Part shown: piece by piece, positions 25,102-34,283 of the stretch
How the letters are laid out: every line of letters starts with the position of its first letter
Numbering within the stretch: position 1 is the first letter of the stretch
NCBI RefSeq assembly: GCF_014127105.1
Contig: NZ_CP059902.1
Span: 467,001-531,000, forward strand
From: Devosia sp. MC521
Lineage (GTDB): Bacteria > Pseudomonadota > Alphaproteobacteria > Rhizobiales > Devosiaceae
Length of the DNA stretch: 64,000 bases
Direction of reading: 5' to 3'
Made by a program: the position numbers and the translations under genes
Notes under the pieces: model-generated
What the model was told of the DNA's origin: nothing
Seen by the model: the letters and a program-made list of their open reading frames with translations, nothing else
Databases searched by the model: none

Positions 25102-26496
25102 ATGCAGTTTGTTTCTACGCGCGGCCAGGCGCCTGCGCTTGGTTTCTCCGATGCCGTTCTCGCAGGTCTTGCTTCGGACGGTGGTCTTTATGTGCCGCAA
25201 ACTTGGCCGCAGTTCACTCATGCGGAAATTGCGAGCTTTGCTGGTAAGCCTTATGCGGAGGTCGCTTATGCAGTGATCTCTCGCTTCACTAGCGATGAAA
25301 TCCCAGCCGAGACCCTAAAGCGCATCATCGAGGAAGCTTACGCCACTTTCCGCCATCCTTCGGTGGCGCCGCTCGTAGAACTTGAGCCCGGCCACTTCGT
25401 CCTCGAGCTGTTCCACGGCCCGACCTTGGCCTTCAAGGATGTGGCGATGCAGTTCCTCAGCCGCATCATGGATCATATCCTGGCCGAACGCGGCCTGCGG
25501 GCAACCATTGTCGGCGCCACTTCAGGCGACACGGGGTCAGCGGCTATTGAAGCCTTCCGTGGCCGCGACACCACTGACATCTTCATCCTGCACCCCAAGG
25601 GGCGTACGTCGGAAGTTCAGCGTCGTCAGATGACGACCGTGCTCGATTCCAACGTTCACAATATCGCGCTTGAAGGCACCTTTGACGATTGTCAGGACGC
25701 CGTCAAAGCCATGTTCAACAACCATGCTTTCCGCGATCGCGTGCGCCTGTCGGGCGTCAACTCGATCAATTGGGGCCGCATTGTTGCGCAGATCGTCTAT
25801 TACTTCACCTCGGCTGTCGCGATTGGCGCGCCGCATCGCAAGGTGAGTTTCACGGTCCCGACCGGTAATTTCGGCGACGTCTTTGCAGGCTACTGCGCCA
25901 AGCAGATGGGCCTGCCGGTCGAAAAACTGATCATCGCCACCAATGCCAACGACATCCTGCGTCGTACCCTCGATACCGGTCGCTATGAGATGAACGGCGT
26001 CGCGCCGACCATCTCGCCATCGATGGATATTCAGATTTCCTCGAACTTTGAACGTTTGCTGTTTGAAAGCGCCGGACGTGATGCTGAAGGCGTATCGCGC
26101 ATGATGGCTGGGTTGAAGCAGTCTGGCGGGTTCGATCTTCCAGCAAATGCCATTGCGGCCATCCGCAAGGACTTTGCAGCCGGGACCACCGGCGAAGCGG
26201 AAACCAGCAAGGTTATCGCGGACACGCAAGCCCAGAGTGCTTATCTTCTCGACCCTCACACGGCGGTCGCCGTTGGCGTGGCACAGGCTCAGCCAAAGTC
26301 TGAAGTGCCGATGATTTCGCTCTCGACTGCGCACCCGGCCAAGTTCCCGGCAGCAGTTGAAGCCGCATCCGGCATCAATCCTCCGCTTCCATCGTGGTTG
26401 GCGGATCTTTACGATCGTGAAGAACGGCTAACTGTCCTTGCGAATGATCAACAATTGATCGAAGATTTTATCGGCGCTCGTAGCCGCGCGAACTAA
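25102..26496 (+). CDS. thrC: Threonine synthase
   Basis: PLP enzyme making threonine from O-phosphohomoserine. 464 residues, matching the longer type found in proteobacteria. The N terminus QFVSTRGQAPALGFSDAVLAGLASDGGL is typical; the PLP lysine lies in PTLAFKDVAM; GATSGDTGSAA and the phosphate-binding PTGNFGDVFAGY are visible. SURF1 is 78 bases upstream and an M16 peptidase 41 bases downstream, an order (SURF1-thrC-M16-GNAT) I recall from rhizobia. Confidence 0.95.
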   Translation: MQFVSTRGQAPALGFSDAVLAGLASDGGLYVPQTWPQFTHAEIASFAGKPYAEVAYAVISRFTSDEIPAETLKRIIEEAYATFRHPSVAPLVELEPGHFVLELFHGPTLAFKDVAMQFLSRIMDHILAERGLRATIVGATSGDTGSAAIEAFRGRDTTDIFILHPKGRTSEVQRRQMTTVLDSNVHNIALEGTFDDCQDAVKAMFNNHAFRDRVRLSGVNSINWGRIVAQIVYYFTSAVAIGAPHRKVSFTVPTGNFGDVFAGYCAKQMGLPVEKLIIATNANDILRRTLDTGRYEMNGVAPTISPSMDIQISSNFERLLFESAGRDAEGVSRMMAGLKQSGGFDLPANAIAAIRKDFAAGTTGEAETSKVIADTQAQSAYLLDPHTAVAVGVAQAQPKSEVPMISLSTAHPAKFPAAVEAASGINPPLPSWLADLYDREERLTVLANDQQLIEDFIGARSRAN

Positions 26497-26537
26497 CAAG
26501 GGGCTGCAGCTTCGGCTGAAGGCTCAGGAGGACCAGT

Positions 26538-27800
26538 GTGAGCGTAAAATCGACTACTCTTGATAACGGCATGGTCGTGTTGACTGATGACATGCCGCAT
26601 CTGGAAAGCGCTTCTCTGGGAGTTTGGGTCCGCGCCGGTGCGCGCTCCGAGCGCAAAACCGAGCATGGTGTCTCGCACCTCTTGGAGCATATGGCTTTCA
26701 AGGGGACGCACACCCGCACTGCGCTCGAAATTGCGGAAGCAATTGAAAATGTGGGCGGCGATCTCAATGCTGCGACTTCCATTGAACACACAGGCTATTT
26801 CGCTCGCGTGCTCAAGGACGACGTCGTTCTCGCTGCCGACATCCTCTCCGACATTCTGCAGAACTCCAAGTTCGATGAAGACGAACTCGCTCGCGAAAAG
26901 CAGGTGATTGTTCAGGAGATTGGCGCTGCCCGCGACAATCCCGACGACTATGTCTTTGACATGTTCCAGCAGGCTGCTTTCCCCAATCAGCCGATTGGCC
27001 GCACCATTTTGGGCACTGCGGAATCGGTCCGGGAGTTCTCTGCCGACACGGTCCACAAGTATATGCGCCGCAACTATGTGGGCGACCACATGGTTTTGGC
27101 CGCAGCTGGCAATGTCGATCACGATGGCCTTGTCGAGGTCGCGCGCAGCCGCTTTGCTGATTTGACGCCAAATGGCGCTCCAGCGCCGCAGCGCGCCGAA
27201 TATCAGGGCGGGGAAGCGCGTGTCTCCTCGGATCACGAGCAGGCCCATATCGTTCTGGGTTTCCAGGGCCGCGCCTATAATTCTGATGGGTTCTACGCCT
27301 CGCAAGTGCTCGCTTCCATTCTCGGCGGCGGCATGAGCTCGCGTCTCTTCCAAGAGGTGCGTGAAAAGCGTGGCCTTTGCTATTCGGTCTATGCCTTCCA
27401 CTGGGCCTTCGCCGATAGCGGCGTCTTCGGCGTTGCAGCAGCAACCGGCGAAGAAGAAGTGCCCGAGCTGATCCCTGTCGTGCTCGATGAGCTTCGTCGT
27501 GCCACCGAGACCATCACCGATGAAGAAGTGATGCGCGTCCGCAATCAGATTCGCGCCGGGCTCCTCATGTCGCTCGAAAGCCCATCGGCGCGCGCTGGCC
27601 AGTTGGCCCGTCAGCAGATCCTTTGGGGCCGCACGATCCCGATGGCTGAAACAGTGGAACGCATCAACCGCATCACTGCGGCGCGCGTGCGGGAAGTGGC
27701 GGAACAAATCTTCACCACCGGTGTCCCCACACTGGCCGGCATCGGTCCGATTGATCATCTGGCCGACGTTCAAACCATTGGCGAAACCCTAAAGCGGTAA
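26538..27800 (+). CDS. M16 family zinc metallopeptidase
   Basis: Pitrilysin/processing-peptidase-like protease of 420 residues. The inverted zinc motif HLLEH (about residues 50-54) is intact, and the distant Glu of the ENVGGDLNA region fits the family. Two homologous halves are expected: the catalytic N-terminal half and a C-terminal half (about 170-400) with GGGMSSRLFQEVREKRGLCYSVYA. The start is GTG after CAGGAGGA. No signal peptide, so cytosolic. Substrate unknown; such single-domain enzymes resemble mitochondrial processing peptidase beta. Confidence 0.92.
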   Translation: MSVKSTTLDNGMVVLTDDMPHLESASLGVWVRAGARSERKTEHGVSHLLEHMAFKGTHTRTALEIAEAIENVGGDLNAATSIEHTGYFARVLKDDVVLAADILSDILQNSKFDEDELAREKQVIVQEIGAARDNPDDYVFDMFQQAAFPNQPIGRTILGTAESVREFSADTVHKYMRRNYVGDHMVLAAAGNVDHDGLVEVARSRFADLTPNGAPAPQRAEYQGGEARVSSDHEQAHIVLGFQGRAYNSDGFYASQVLASILGGGMSSRLFQEVREKRGLCYSVYAFHWAFADSGVFGVAAATGEEEVPELIPVVLDELRRATETITDEEVMRVRNQIRAGLLMSLESPSARAGQLARQQILWGRTIPMAETVERINRITAARVREVAEQIFTTGVPTLAGIGPIDHLADVQTIGETLKR

Positions 27801-27805
27801 TCATC

Positions 27806-28426
27806 ATGCTCTGGCCTTGGTCATCTCCAGCATCGCTGGTTGTGTTAAAGGCCGGAGACATTACCCTCCGCTTGCCCGCTATGCGCGACTACGATCAGTG
27901 GGCAACGCTGCGTCGGCAAAGCTATGATTTCCTCCGTCCCTATGAACCCCGCTGGTCTGAAAAGGATTTGGCGCGACGTATCTACGCCCATCGCGTCAAG
28001 CGCGCGCGCATCGAGGCGGAAGAAGGCACGGACTATACGTTCTTCGTTTTCCTCCACGACGGACAAAAGGATATCCTCGTTGGCGGTGTGACGCTTTCCA
28101 ACATCCGCCGCCGTGCCGCTCAGTTCGCCAATCTTGGCTATTGGATGGGCCAACGCTATGCGGGGCAGGGGATTATGAGTCGTGCCGTCGCACTCCTCAT
28201 ACCCTTCGCCTTTGAGACGCTGGATTTACACCGCCTCCACGCGGCCTTCATTCCGAACAACCGCGCGTCCCGCCGTGTTCTCGAAAAGAATGGTTTCAAG
28301 GAAGAGGGGTTTGCCGACCACTATTTGCAGATCGACGGGCGTTGGGCCGACCATATTTTAATGGGGCTTTCGCGCGAGCGCTGGATGATGTTGTCTTGGC
28401 AAAAATCAACGCAGCGCTACGTCTGA
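27806..28426 (+). CDS. GNAT N-acetyltransferase (RimJ/RimL type)
   Basis: 206-residue acetyltransferase beginning 6 bases after the M16 peptidase stop, so probably co-transcribed. The acetyl-CoA loop reads GQRYAGQGIMSRAV, followed by HRLHAAFIPNNRASRRVLEKNGF, typical of the RimJ/RimL subfamily that acetylates ribosomal-protein N termini or other amines. The actual target is unknown. The N-terminal TLRLPAMRDYDQWATLR is also standard. Confidence 0.88.
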   Translation: MLWPWSSPASLVVLKAGDITLRLPAMRDYDQWATLRRQSYDFLRPYEPRWSEKDLARRIYAHRVKRARIEAEEGTDYTFFVFLHDGQKDILVGGVTLSNIRRRAAQFANLGYWMGQRYAGQGIMSRAVALLIPFAFETLDLHRLHAAFIPNNRASRRVLEKNGFKEEGFADHYLQIDGRWADHILMGLSRERWMMLSWQKSTQRYV

Positions 28427-28443
28427 TCCACATGTTGCTTCCT

Positions 28444-28469
28444 CGCGACAATGTCAGAAGCTTGTCGCG
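28444..28469. repeat. Inverted repeat upstream of the GGDEF/EAL gene
   Basis: CGCGACAA (28444-28451) and TTGTCGCG (28462-28469) are perfect 8-bp complements with a 10-base spacer, 18 bases after the GNAT stop and 130 bases before the next start. No T-run follows. An operator or a weak terminator hairpin is possible. Confidence 0.35.
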
Positions 28470-28598
28470 TCATGGTTTCTCCCGTACCAAGTTAATCGAT
28501 CCTCTGGAGGATGAACCGACCAAGCTGTGTCAGAGATTGTTTTCACGATCTGCGACCGTTGCCATAATGAAGCCTAGCGCAGGATTTAACTGCCTCTA

Positions 28599-31478
28599 AT
28601 GCGTCATCTGTTTGCACTCGCGACCGTGTTCGCGCTCGCTCTGTTTAGCCTAGCGCCAGCGCAAGGTTTTGAAGTCATTTCCGTCCCCGAGGACGTTAAG
28701 GCTGTGAATTTGTCGGATGTTGTCGAAATTGTTCCCGGTCAGGATGGCCGTGTGCAGCTTTCGACCGCGCCGGACAGCAGCGGCATCATCCGGCGCATTG
28801 AGGTGTTGGCCAACGAGCTGGGCACCAATCCAAGCTTTGCCTTGTTCGCCTTGCGCAACGACAGCGATCAGCAGATCGAACGCTTGTTGGTTTCCCCTTA
28901 TTACCGCCTGCCTGATTCTGGGGTGCTGACACCCGATTTGGGGCAAAGCCGCATCACCACCGTCACGCCAAGCTCTGGCATCCGCCCAGAACGCGTCGTC
29001 GACCCGGAAGCGGACGTATTTGAGGTGACGCTCGACCCGGGCGCCACCATGACCGTGATCGCTGAGCTGAGCGGCGCCAGCCTGCCAGAGCTGTACCTCT
29101 GGGAGCCGAACGCCTACCGCGACTACGTGAACTCGTTCACCCTGTTCCGTGGCGTGGTCCTCGGCGTTGCCTCGCTCGCAGCGGTGTTTCTCACCATCAT
29201 GTTCGTGGTCAAGGGACGCGGCGTATTCCCGGTCACTGCCGCGTTTGCATGGGCGGTATTGATCTACCTGCTGATCGATTTTGGCATCCTCGGGCGCATT
29301 CTCAACCTGCCTGCTGACGGCGTTCAACCATGGCGTGCGGCGGCGGAGGCGCTCTTAGCGACAACCCTTGCCGGGTTCTTGTTTATCTATCTCAATCTAC
29401 ACCGCTGGCATCTGCGCTTCGTCCATTTGGCGATGGGGCTCGCCGCGCTGTTTCTCGCTCTCTTTGCCTTCGCTTTCTTCCAGCCCGCCATTGCCGCAAC
29501 CATTGCGCGTGTGGTTCTGGCCATGCTCGGCGTTTCTGGCTTCTTCTTGATCCTGATGCTGGCTTTGCGCGGCTATGACCGCGCTGTGCTGCTGGTCCCC
29601 ACGTGGATTATCTTTATCGCCCTGCTGTTCTATTCTTGGCTCGTTATCTCGGGTCAGGTGACCAATGATATTGCCCAGCCAGCCGTAGCTGGCGGCTTGG
29701 TGCTCATTGTCATGCTCTTGGGCTTTACGGCGGTCCAACACGCTTTCTCTGAAGGTCAGGTGACCATTGGCACCCTGTCCGAAGTGGAGCGCCGTGCGCT
29801 CGCCCTCACGGGTTCGGGCGACTTCGTCTTTGATTGGAATATCGAGCGCGACCGCGTCACCGTCAGTGATGAACTGGCGACGCGCCTCGGCGAAAAGCGC
29901 GGTGCGTTGCGCGGCGCCATCAAGCGCTGGCTCGACCGTGTGCATCCCGAAGACCGCGATCGCTTCCGTACCGCTTTCGATACGCTGGTTGAGCTGCGCC
30001 GCGGCAAGGTTTCCGCCGATATGCGGATTGCCGGTCACGATGGCAATTTCCGTACCTTCCGCATGCGCGTAAAGCCCGTTCTGGGTGGCGACGGCCAGGT
30101 CAACCGTATCGTCGGTACGTTGCAGGATGTCACTGAAGATCGTGCTGCGCGCGAACGTCTCTTGCATGACGCTGTGCACGATAGCCTGACTGGCCTGCCA
30201 AACCGTCAGTTGTTCTTGGATCGCCTGGATCGCGCACTGGTCCGTGCCCGCGCGCCGGGTGGGATCAAGCCGGCCGTGTTCCTTATCGACATTGATCGGT
30301 TCATGGAGCTTGAGGAGCGCATTGGCCACTCCGCAGCAGATTCGGTGCTGCTGGCCATTTCGCGCCGTATCTCGCGTCTGATGCGCCCGCTTGATACGCT
30401 TGCCCGCGTGACCGGCGATCAGTTCGCCGTCATCTTGGCGTCGGAACAGGCGGCCGCAAAAATCGCTGAAACGGCTGAGCAGATCCGTAAGGCTCTCAAG
30501 CAGCCTTTCAACTTTGGTGATCGTGATTTGATGCTGACCGCCTCTATTGGCGTCACCATCTACGACAGCAACCCGTCCACGCCTCAGGATGTGCTGCGCG
30601 ACGCCGAACTGGCGATGTATTACGCAAAGCGTCTGGGCGGCGATCGTATCGAAGCCTATCGCGCTTCGGCCCGCTCCATTGCCTCGTACAACAAGGCCAG
30701 TGAAGAAGACCTCGAACGCGGTCTCAAGCTGGGCGAGCTGCAGGTTCAGTTCCAGCCGATCATGGACATCCATTCCGGCCAACTTGCCGGGTGTGAAGCG
30801 CTGATGCGCTGGAACCATCCAACCCGTGGCATCGTCACGCCCGATGAGTTCGTGCCTTTGGCCGAGCGCTCTGGTCAGATCAGCCGTCTGGGTCGCCTCG
30901 CCTTTGAACAGGCCGCAGCTCAAGCCCGTGAGTGGATGACGACGATTGGCTTGCCCGAGAATTTCTTCATCTCGGTTAACCTCTCGCCGTCCCAGCTCGC
31001 CAACGACAATATCCTCAACGATATGCGCAGCCTCTTGGCGCAAGATCGCGACTTGGCGAATTACCTCAAGCTCGAAATCACCGAAAGTCAGGTGATGACC
31101 AATCCTGAGCACTCAGCCTTCATGCTCGAAGCGCTGCGCAATCTGGGACTTGGCATCGCGCTCGATGATTTCGGTACGGGTCACTCCTCGTTTAGCTATC
31201 TGCACCGCTTCCCAATCGACACCATCAAAATCCCAGCGAACTTTATCCGCTTGGGCACGGATTCCGGCATTGCCAACACGCAGGCGCCGATCATCCGCGC
31301 CATCGTCAGCATGGCGACTGATCTTGATTTGATGGTGATCGCTGAAGGCGTTGAGACGCTGGACGAGATCGAGCGCTTGCGTCAGCTCAACTGCCGCTAT
31401 GCGCAGGGCTTTGCGTTCTCGGGCGCTATCAGTGGCGTTGAACTGGGTAAGAAACTCGCAGCACAACTCGGGCGCTAA
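28599..31478 (+). CDS. Membrane c-di-GMP phosphodiesterase (7TMR-DISM-like, PAS, degenerate GGDEF, EAL)
   Basis: 959 residues. Order: signal peptide (1-23); periplasmic beta-rich domain (about 24-175); seven membrane helices (about 180-390), like 7TMR-DISM receptors; PAS domain (about 395-510); GGDEF (about 520-690); EAL (about 705-950). The GGDEF signature is degenerate (TGDQF), so no cyclase activity is expected. The EAL domain keeps CEALMRW, VNLSPSQ, LEITES, DDFGTGHSS, the Lys in TIKIP, AEGVET and the Gln of YAQGF, so it should hydrolyse c-di-GMP. KID at the last strand is KIP here. Its stop codon lies in the loop of a hairpin. Confidence 0.9.
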   Translation: MRHLFALATVFALALFSLAPAQGFEVISVPEDVKAVNLSDVVEIVPGQDGRVQLSTAPDSSGIIRRIEVLANELGTNPSFALFALRNDSDQQIERLLVSPYYRLPDSGVLTPDLGQSRITTVTPSSGIRPERVVDPEADVFEVTLDPGATMTVIAELSGASLPELYLWEPNAYRDYVNSFTLFRGVVLGVASLAAVFLTIMFVVKGRGVFPVTAAFAWAVLIYLLIDFGILGRILNLPADGVQPWRAAAEALLATTLAGFLFIYLNLHRWHLRFVHLAMGLAALFLALFAFAFFQPAIAATIARVVLAMLGVSGFFLILMLALRGYDRAVLLVPTWIIFIALLFYSWLVISGQVTNDIAQPAVAGGLVLIVMLLGFTAVQHAFSEGQVTIGTLSEVERRALALTGSGDFVFDWNIERDRVTVSDELATRLGEKRGALRGAIKRWLDRVHPEDRDRFRTAFDTLVELRRGKVSADMRIAGHDGNFRTFRMRVKPVLGGDGQVNRIVGTLQDVTEDRAARERLLHDAVHDSLTGLPNRQLFLDRLDRALVRARAPGGIKPAVFLIDIDRFMELEERIGHSAADSVLLAISRRISRLMRPLDTLARVTGDQFAVILASEQAAAKIAETAEQIRKALKQPFNFGDRDLMLTASIGVTIYDSNPSTPQDVLRDAELAMYYAKRLGGDRIEAYRASARSIASYNKASEEDLERGLKLGELQVQFQPIMDIHSGQLAGCEALMRWNHPTRGIVTPDEFVPLAERSGQISRLGRLAFEQAAAQAREWMTTIGLPENFFISVNLSPSQLANDNILNDMRSLLAQDRDLANYLKLEITESQVMTNPEHSAFMLEALRNLGLGIALDDFGTGHSSFSYLHRFPIDTIKIPANFIRLGTDSGIANTQAPIIRAIVSMATDLDLMVIAEGVETLDEIERLRQLNCRYAQGFAFSGAISGVELGKKLAAQLGR

Positions 31479-31488
31479 GCCCGAGTTT
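31465..31488. terminator. Hairpin over the stop codon of the GGDEF/EAL gene
   Basis: AACTCGGGC (31465-31473) pairs perfectly with GCCCGAGTT (31479-31487). The 5-base loop GCTAA contains the TAA stop. A short TTT run follows on the plus strand, and the YqgE gene converges 7 bases further, so it may act both ways. Confidence 0.65.
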
Positions 31489-31494
31489 GTCGCC

Positions 31495-32070
31495 TTAGCC
31501 GTGCCCGACGGCTGAGCTTAGCGAGGCGGGCGTGATCCGCAGGCTATCAAGCGCGTGCTGATAGCGCTTTTCTGGTGGGACATCGAATAGCAGAGCCCGG
31601 TCATAGGGAATGGTCAGCCAGCCATTGGCGGCGATTTCATCTTCCAATTGGCCGGGGCTCCAGCCGCAACACCCCAGAGCAAACAGCGAGCGCTGCGGAG
31701 CCGGGCCATAGGCCATGGCGCGCATCACATCCAAGGTTGCCGTTAGCCCAACGCCATCGTTCACCTTATAGGTATTGCCGCTGGTGTAATCGCCGGTGTG
31801 CAGCACAAACCCGCGTCCCTTTTCGACCGGTCCGCCACGCAGGACAATGCGCTCGCCGTTTGAGTCTGGCAGGCGCTTGGTCGATTGCGGGGCGCTCAGG
31901 TCCAATTCGTCGAGCACGTCAGCAAAGGTCATGGTCTCAAGTGGTTGGTTGACCACGAGCCCCATCGCGCCCTCGTCGCCGTGTCCGACGACAAAGATGA
32001 CGCTTTCCGTAAAATTTTCATCGTCCATGTCAGGCATGGCGATGAGGAAGTGACCTTCGAGCGAATTCAT
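31495..32070 (-). CDS. YqgE/AlgH family protein (DUF179)
   Basis: 191 residues matching the UPF0301 (YqgE/AlgH) family, near the usual length. Typical parts are LEGHFLIAMPDMDD..F, GAMGLVVNQPL, LRGGPVEKGRGFVLH and GCCGWSPGQLEDEI. The family was named for an alginate regulator in Pseudomonas, but its biochemical role is unsettled. It converges on the GGDEF/EAL gene and diverges from the DsbD-like gene. Confidence 0.93.
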   Translation of the reverse strand: MNSLEGHFLIAMPDMDDENFTESVIFVVGHGDEGAMGLVVNQPLETMTFADVLDELDLSAPQSTKRLPDSNGERIVLRGGPVEKGRGFVLHTGDYTSGNTYKVNDGVGLTATLDVMRAMAYGPAPQRSLFALGCCGWSPGQLEDEIAANGWLTIPYDRALLFDVPPEKRYQHALDSLRITPASLSSAVGHG

Positions 32071-32186
32071 ATGACTATTCTAGAATGCTAGAGCCTGAGT
32101 GCCAAGCGCGGCATACGCTAAACTGCTCATCATGCTCGCTTACATCATGCCTTTGTTTTTCCATGTTATCTGTGTTCCAATGGGTC

Positions 32187-32993
32187 ATGCGCTCAATTGT
32201 TTCCCTCATTTTTTTACTGTCAGCCGCGCCAGTTATTGGCGCAGAGACCCCTTGGGTCGAGATCGCGCCTGCGGTTGAAGTGCGTCTCATTAGCGATGGG
32301 AATGTTGATTCTGAGGGTAAGACTTGGGCCGGTTTAGAGCTGAAAATGCCGCCGACCACGAACACCTATTGGCGCGTTCCAGGGCAGGCGGGTTTTGCCG
32401 CGCAGTTTGATTTTGGGAAAAGTGAGGGGGTTACGGACGTCGCCGTCCACTGGCCCTATCCAGAGCGCAAACGCATCGGCAGCCTTCTCGATTATGTGTA
32501 TCACGGTGACGTCATCCTCCCCTTTGAGGTGGATGTGTCCGACCCGTCGGGCACCCTCAAGCTCGATGCCGTTCTCGGTATCTGCGAAGAAATTTGCATT
32601 CCCGCGCAAGTTAATTTTGAGCTCGACCTTAATACGCATCAAGCTGACCGCGCCAATGCTTCACGCCTGAAGCAGGCCTTGGCAGATGTCCCAATCGCGT
32701 GGGACCAAGACAGTCCTGCCTATGGGGCATTGGGTTTGAACGCAGATGGCAAGAGCGTCTGGGTTCGCGACCTCTCAGCAGAAATCGATCCGGACAGCGT
32801 CATCATCGATATGGGCCCCTCCGGTCCAGTATTTGGTGCGCCGCAAAAAAGCCTTGGGGAGCCCCTAGTCCTGCTTCCCATATTGAACAAAACCGACAAT
32901 AGTGCCTTGGAAGGTCAGACTGTGGAGATCACATTCATGACCGATCAGGGAGCCTATGCGGTTCGCGGGATGATTGAGCCAGCCACCGACTAA
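32187..32993 (+). CDS. Periplasmic DsbD alpha-domain-like protein
   Basis: About 268 residues with a signal peptide (MRSIVSLIFLLSAAPVIGAE), so periplasmic. It corresponds only to the N-terminal, immunoglobulin-like domain of DsbD (TYWRVPGQAGFAAQFDF, then YHGDVILPFEVDV) and ends without the membrane and thioredoxin domains. Two cysteines in GICEEICIPA form the likely redox pair. A role in passing electrons to periplasmic thiols or cytochrome maturation is inferred. The frame extends to 32085, but that leader is not signal-like; the ATG at 32187 directly precedes the signal peptide. It diverges from yqgE. Confidence 0.78.
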   Translation: MRSIVSLIFLLSAAPVIGAETPWVEIAPAVEVRLISDGNVDSEGKTWAGLELKMPPTTNTYWRVPGQAGFAAQFDFGKSEGVTDVAVHWPYPERKRIGSLLDYVYHGDVILPFEVDVSDPSGTLKLDAVLGICEEICIPAQVNFELDLNTHQADRANASRLKQALADVPIAWDQDSPAYGALGLNADGKSVWVRDLSAEIDPDSVIIDMGPSGPVFGAPQKSLGEPLVLLPILNKTDNSALEGQTVEITFMTDQGAYAVRGMIEPATD

Positions 32994-33106
32994 TGCTGCA
33001 TGCTGTTGTTGCAGCCTTTGACTTGCTTGTGATCCTAGAAGCGCATATCGGATGACTAGTATTTGAGGTAGGGCGGCGTATCCGCCAAATAGGGGCCAAT
33101 CCAACG

Positions 33107-33595
33107 ATGATTGAACGCGGCAATCCGATCCCTTCAGTTGGGATCAAGTTGGTAACGGCAGAAGGCACCACCGATGTCGATAGCGCTGCAGCGCTCGGCG
33201 AAGGCTTGGTCGTTCTGTTCTCAGTCCCCGGTGCATTTACCCCAACCTGCCACGTCAATCATCTGCCCGGCTTCCTTGCCAATGCTGAAAAGCTTCGCGC
33301 GGCCGGTGTGACCAAGATTGTTTGCGCCGCAGCCAATGATGCTCATGTCATGAAGGCTTGGGCCGAAGCGTCCAACGCGCTCAATGAAATTACCTTCATC
33401 GCCGATGGCAATGCGGACTTTGCGAGCGCTCTCGGGCTTGATCGCGATTTCAGCGCCTTTGGCATGGGTCATCGCTATGCGCGCGCCGCTATGATTATTC
33501 GCGATGGTGTCGTTGATGCCGTGTTTGTCGAGGATGCGCCTGGCGTTAATGCCAGCGGTGCCCCGGCTATTTTAACTGCGCTCAACGCAGCCTGA
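33107..33595 (+). CDS. Peroxiredoxin (Prx5-type)
   Basis: Thiol peroxidase of 162 residues reducing H2O2 and organic peroxides. The peroxidatic Cys lies in the canonical PGAFTPTCH (about residues 40-48), and a second Cys in IVCAAANDAHVM may resolve it. The ending GVNASGAPAIL is typical of the Prx5/AhpE-like branch. The ATG follows a purine-poor leader; no strong ribosome binding site is seen. Electron donor unknown, probably glutathione/glutaredoxin or thioredoxin. Confidence 0.92.
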   Translation: MIERGNPIPSVGIKLVTAEGTTDVDSAAALGEGLVVLFSVPGAFTPTCHVNHLPGFLANAEKLRAAGVTKIVCAAANDAHVMKAWAEASNALNEITFIADGNADFASALGLDRDFSAFGMGHRYARAAMIIRDGVVDAVFVEDAPGVNASGAPAILTALNAA

Positions 33596-33615
33596 GCTTC
33601 TGGAGACAGCTTTAG

Positions 33616-34200
33616 ATGATGAACTCCCTAGTCTCCACGCTCCGCATTGGCTCCGCACTTGGCTTTGCTACGCTTCTGGCTGGCTGCTCGATGGGCAGCA
33701 TGTTCGGTGGCGGCTCGTCGTCCAATGCTGGTCTACAAAACGCGACAGCAGCGCCAATTGCCGTTGCCAGCGCACAGACCAACGCCTTGCCAGTCATCGC
33801 TACGGAATGCCCTGCCATTAAGGTCCGTCTCGGCGGCGAGGCCATGTATTTTTATGGCGGCGGTCGCACCGGCGACGCCCGCGCGCTCCAGTATCAGGGC
33901 GTGATCGACCAAGCGACGCGCAACTGCGTGGTCTCCAACGGTCAGATCACCGTCAACATGGGCGTCAGCGGTCGTATTCTGCTCGGTCCTTCCGGCAAGC
34001 AGACCTCGGTCAACGCACCGATCCGTTTTGCGGTCGAACGTGACGGTCAGGCGATCTTCTCGGAAAAATACAACGTACCCGTGGCACTGACGCCTCCGGC
34101 TCAAATGTCGGAATTCGTCAAGGTCGTCGAAAACGTCAAGATCCCATACCTGGGCGGCGAAAGCATCACCATCTGGGTCGGCTTCGACCCACGCGGCTAA
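33616..34200 (+). CDS. Conserved hypothetical lipoprotein
   Basis: 194 residues beginning with a lipoprotein signal: MMNSLVSTLRI, a hydrophobic stretch, and the lipobox LLAGC at about residues 20-24. A Gly/Ser-rich linker (MGSMFGGGSSSNAG) then leads to a beta-rich domain (about 60-190) with two further cysteines (ATECPA and TRNCVV) that could pair. I do not recognise a characterised family; similar lipoproteins occur in Hyphomicrobiales. It lies 20 bases after the peroxiredoxin and ends at a strong bidirectional terminator. Confidence 0.75.
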   Translation: MMNSLVSTLRIGSALGFATLLAGCSMGSMFGGGSSSNAGLQNATAAPIAVASAQTNALPVIATECPAIKVRLGGEAMYFYGGGRTGDARALQYQGVIDQATRNCVVSNGQITVNMGVSGRILLGPSGKQTSVNAPIRFAVERDGQAIFSEKYNVPVALTPPAQMSEFVKVVENVKIPYLGGESITIWVGFDPRG

Positions 34201-34253
34201 GACCCTCGCCTAAGCGCTCTGCGCGACAGGCAGGAGCTTCTGACATGATATAA

Positions 34254-34281
34254 AAAAGGCCCGGATCGCTCCGGGCCTTTT
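34254..34281. terminator. Bidirectional terminator between the lipoprotein gene and gcvPB
   Basis: AAAAGGCCCGGA (34254-34265) and TCCGGGCCTTTT (34270-34281) form a perfect 12-bp stem with a TCGC loop. The T-rich flank on each strand makes it work for both the lipoprotein gene and the gcv operon ending at 34284. Confidence 0.9.
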
Positions 34282-34283
34282 CT

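Noticed and set aside
29397-31112. 571-codon open frame antisense to the GGDEF/EAL gene
   Set aside because: The plus-strand gene has clear domains throughout; the antisense frame is a by-product of GC-rich codon bias and shows no family motif.
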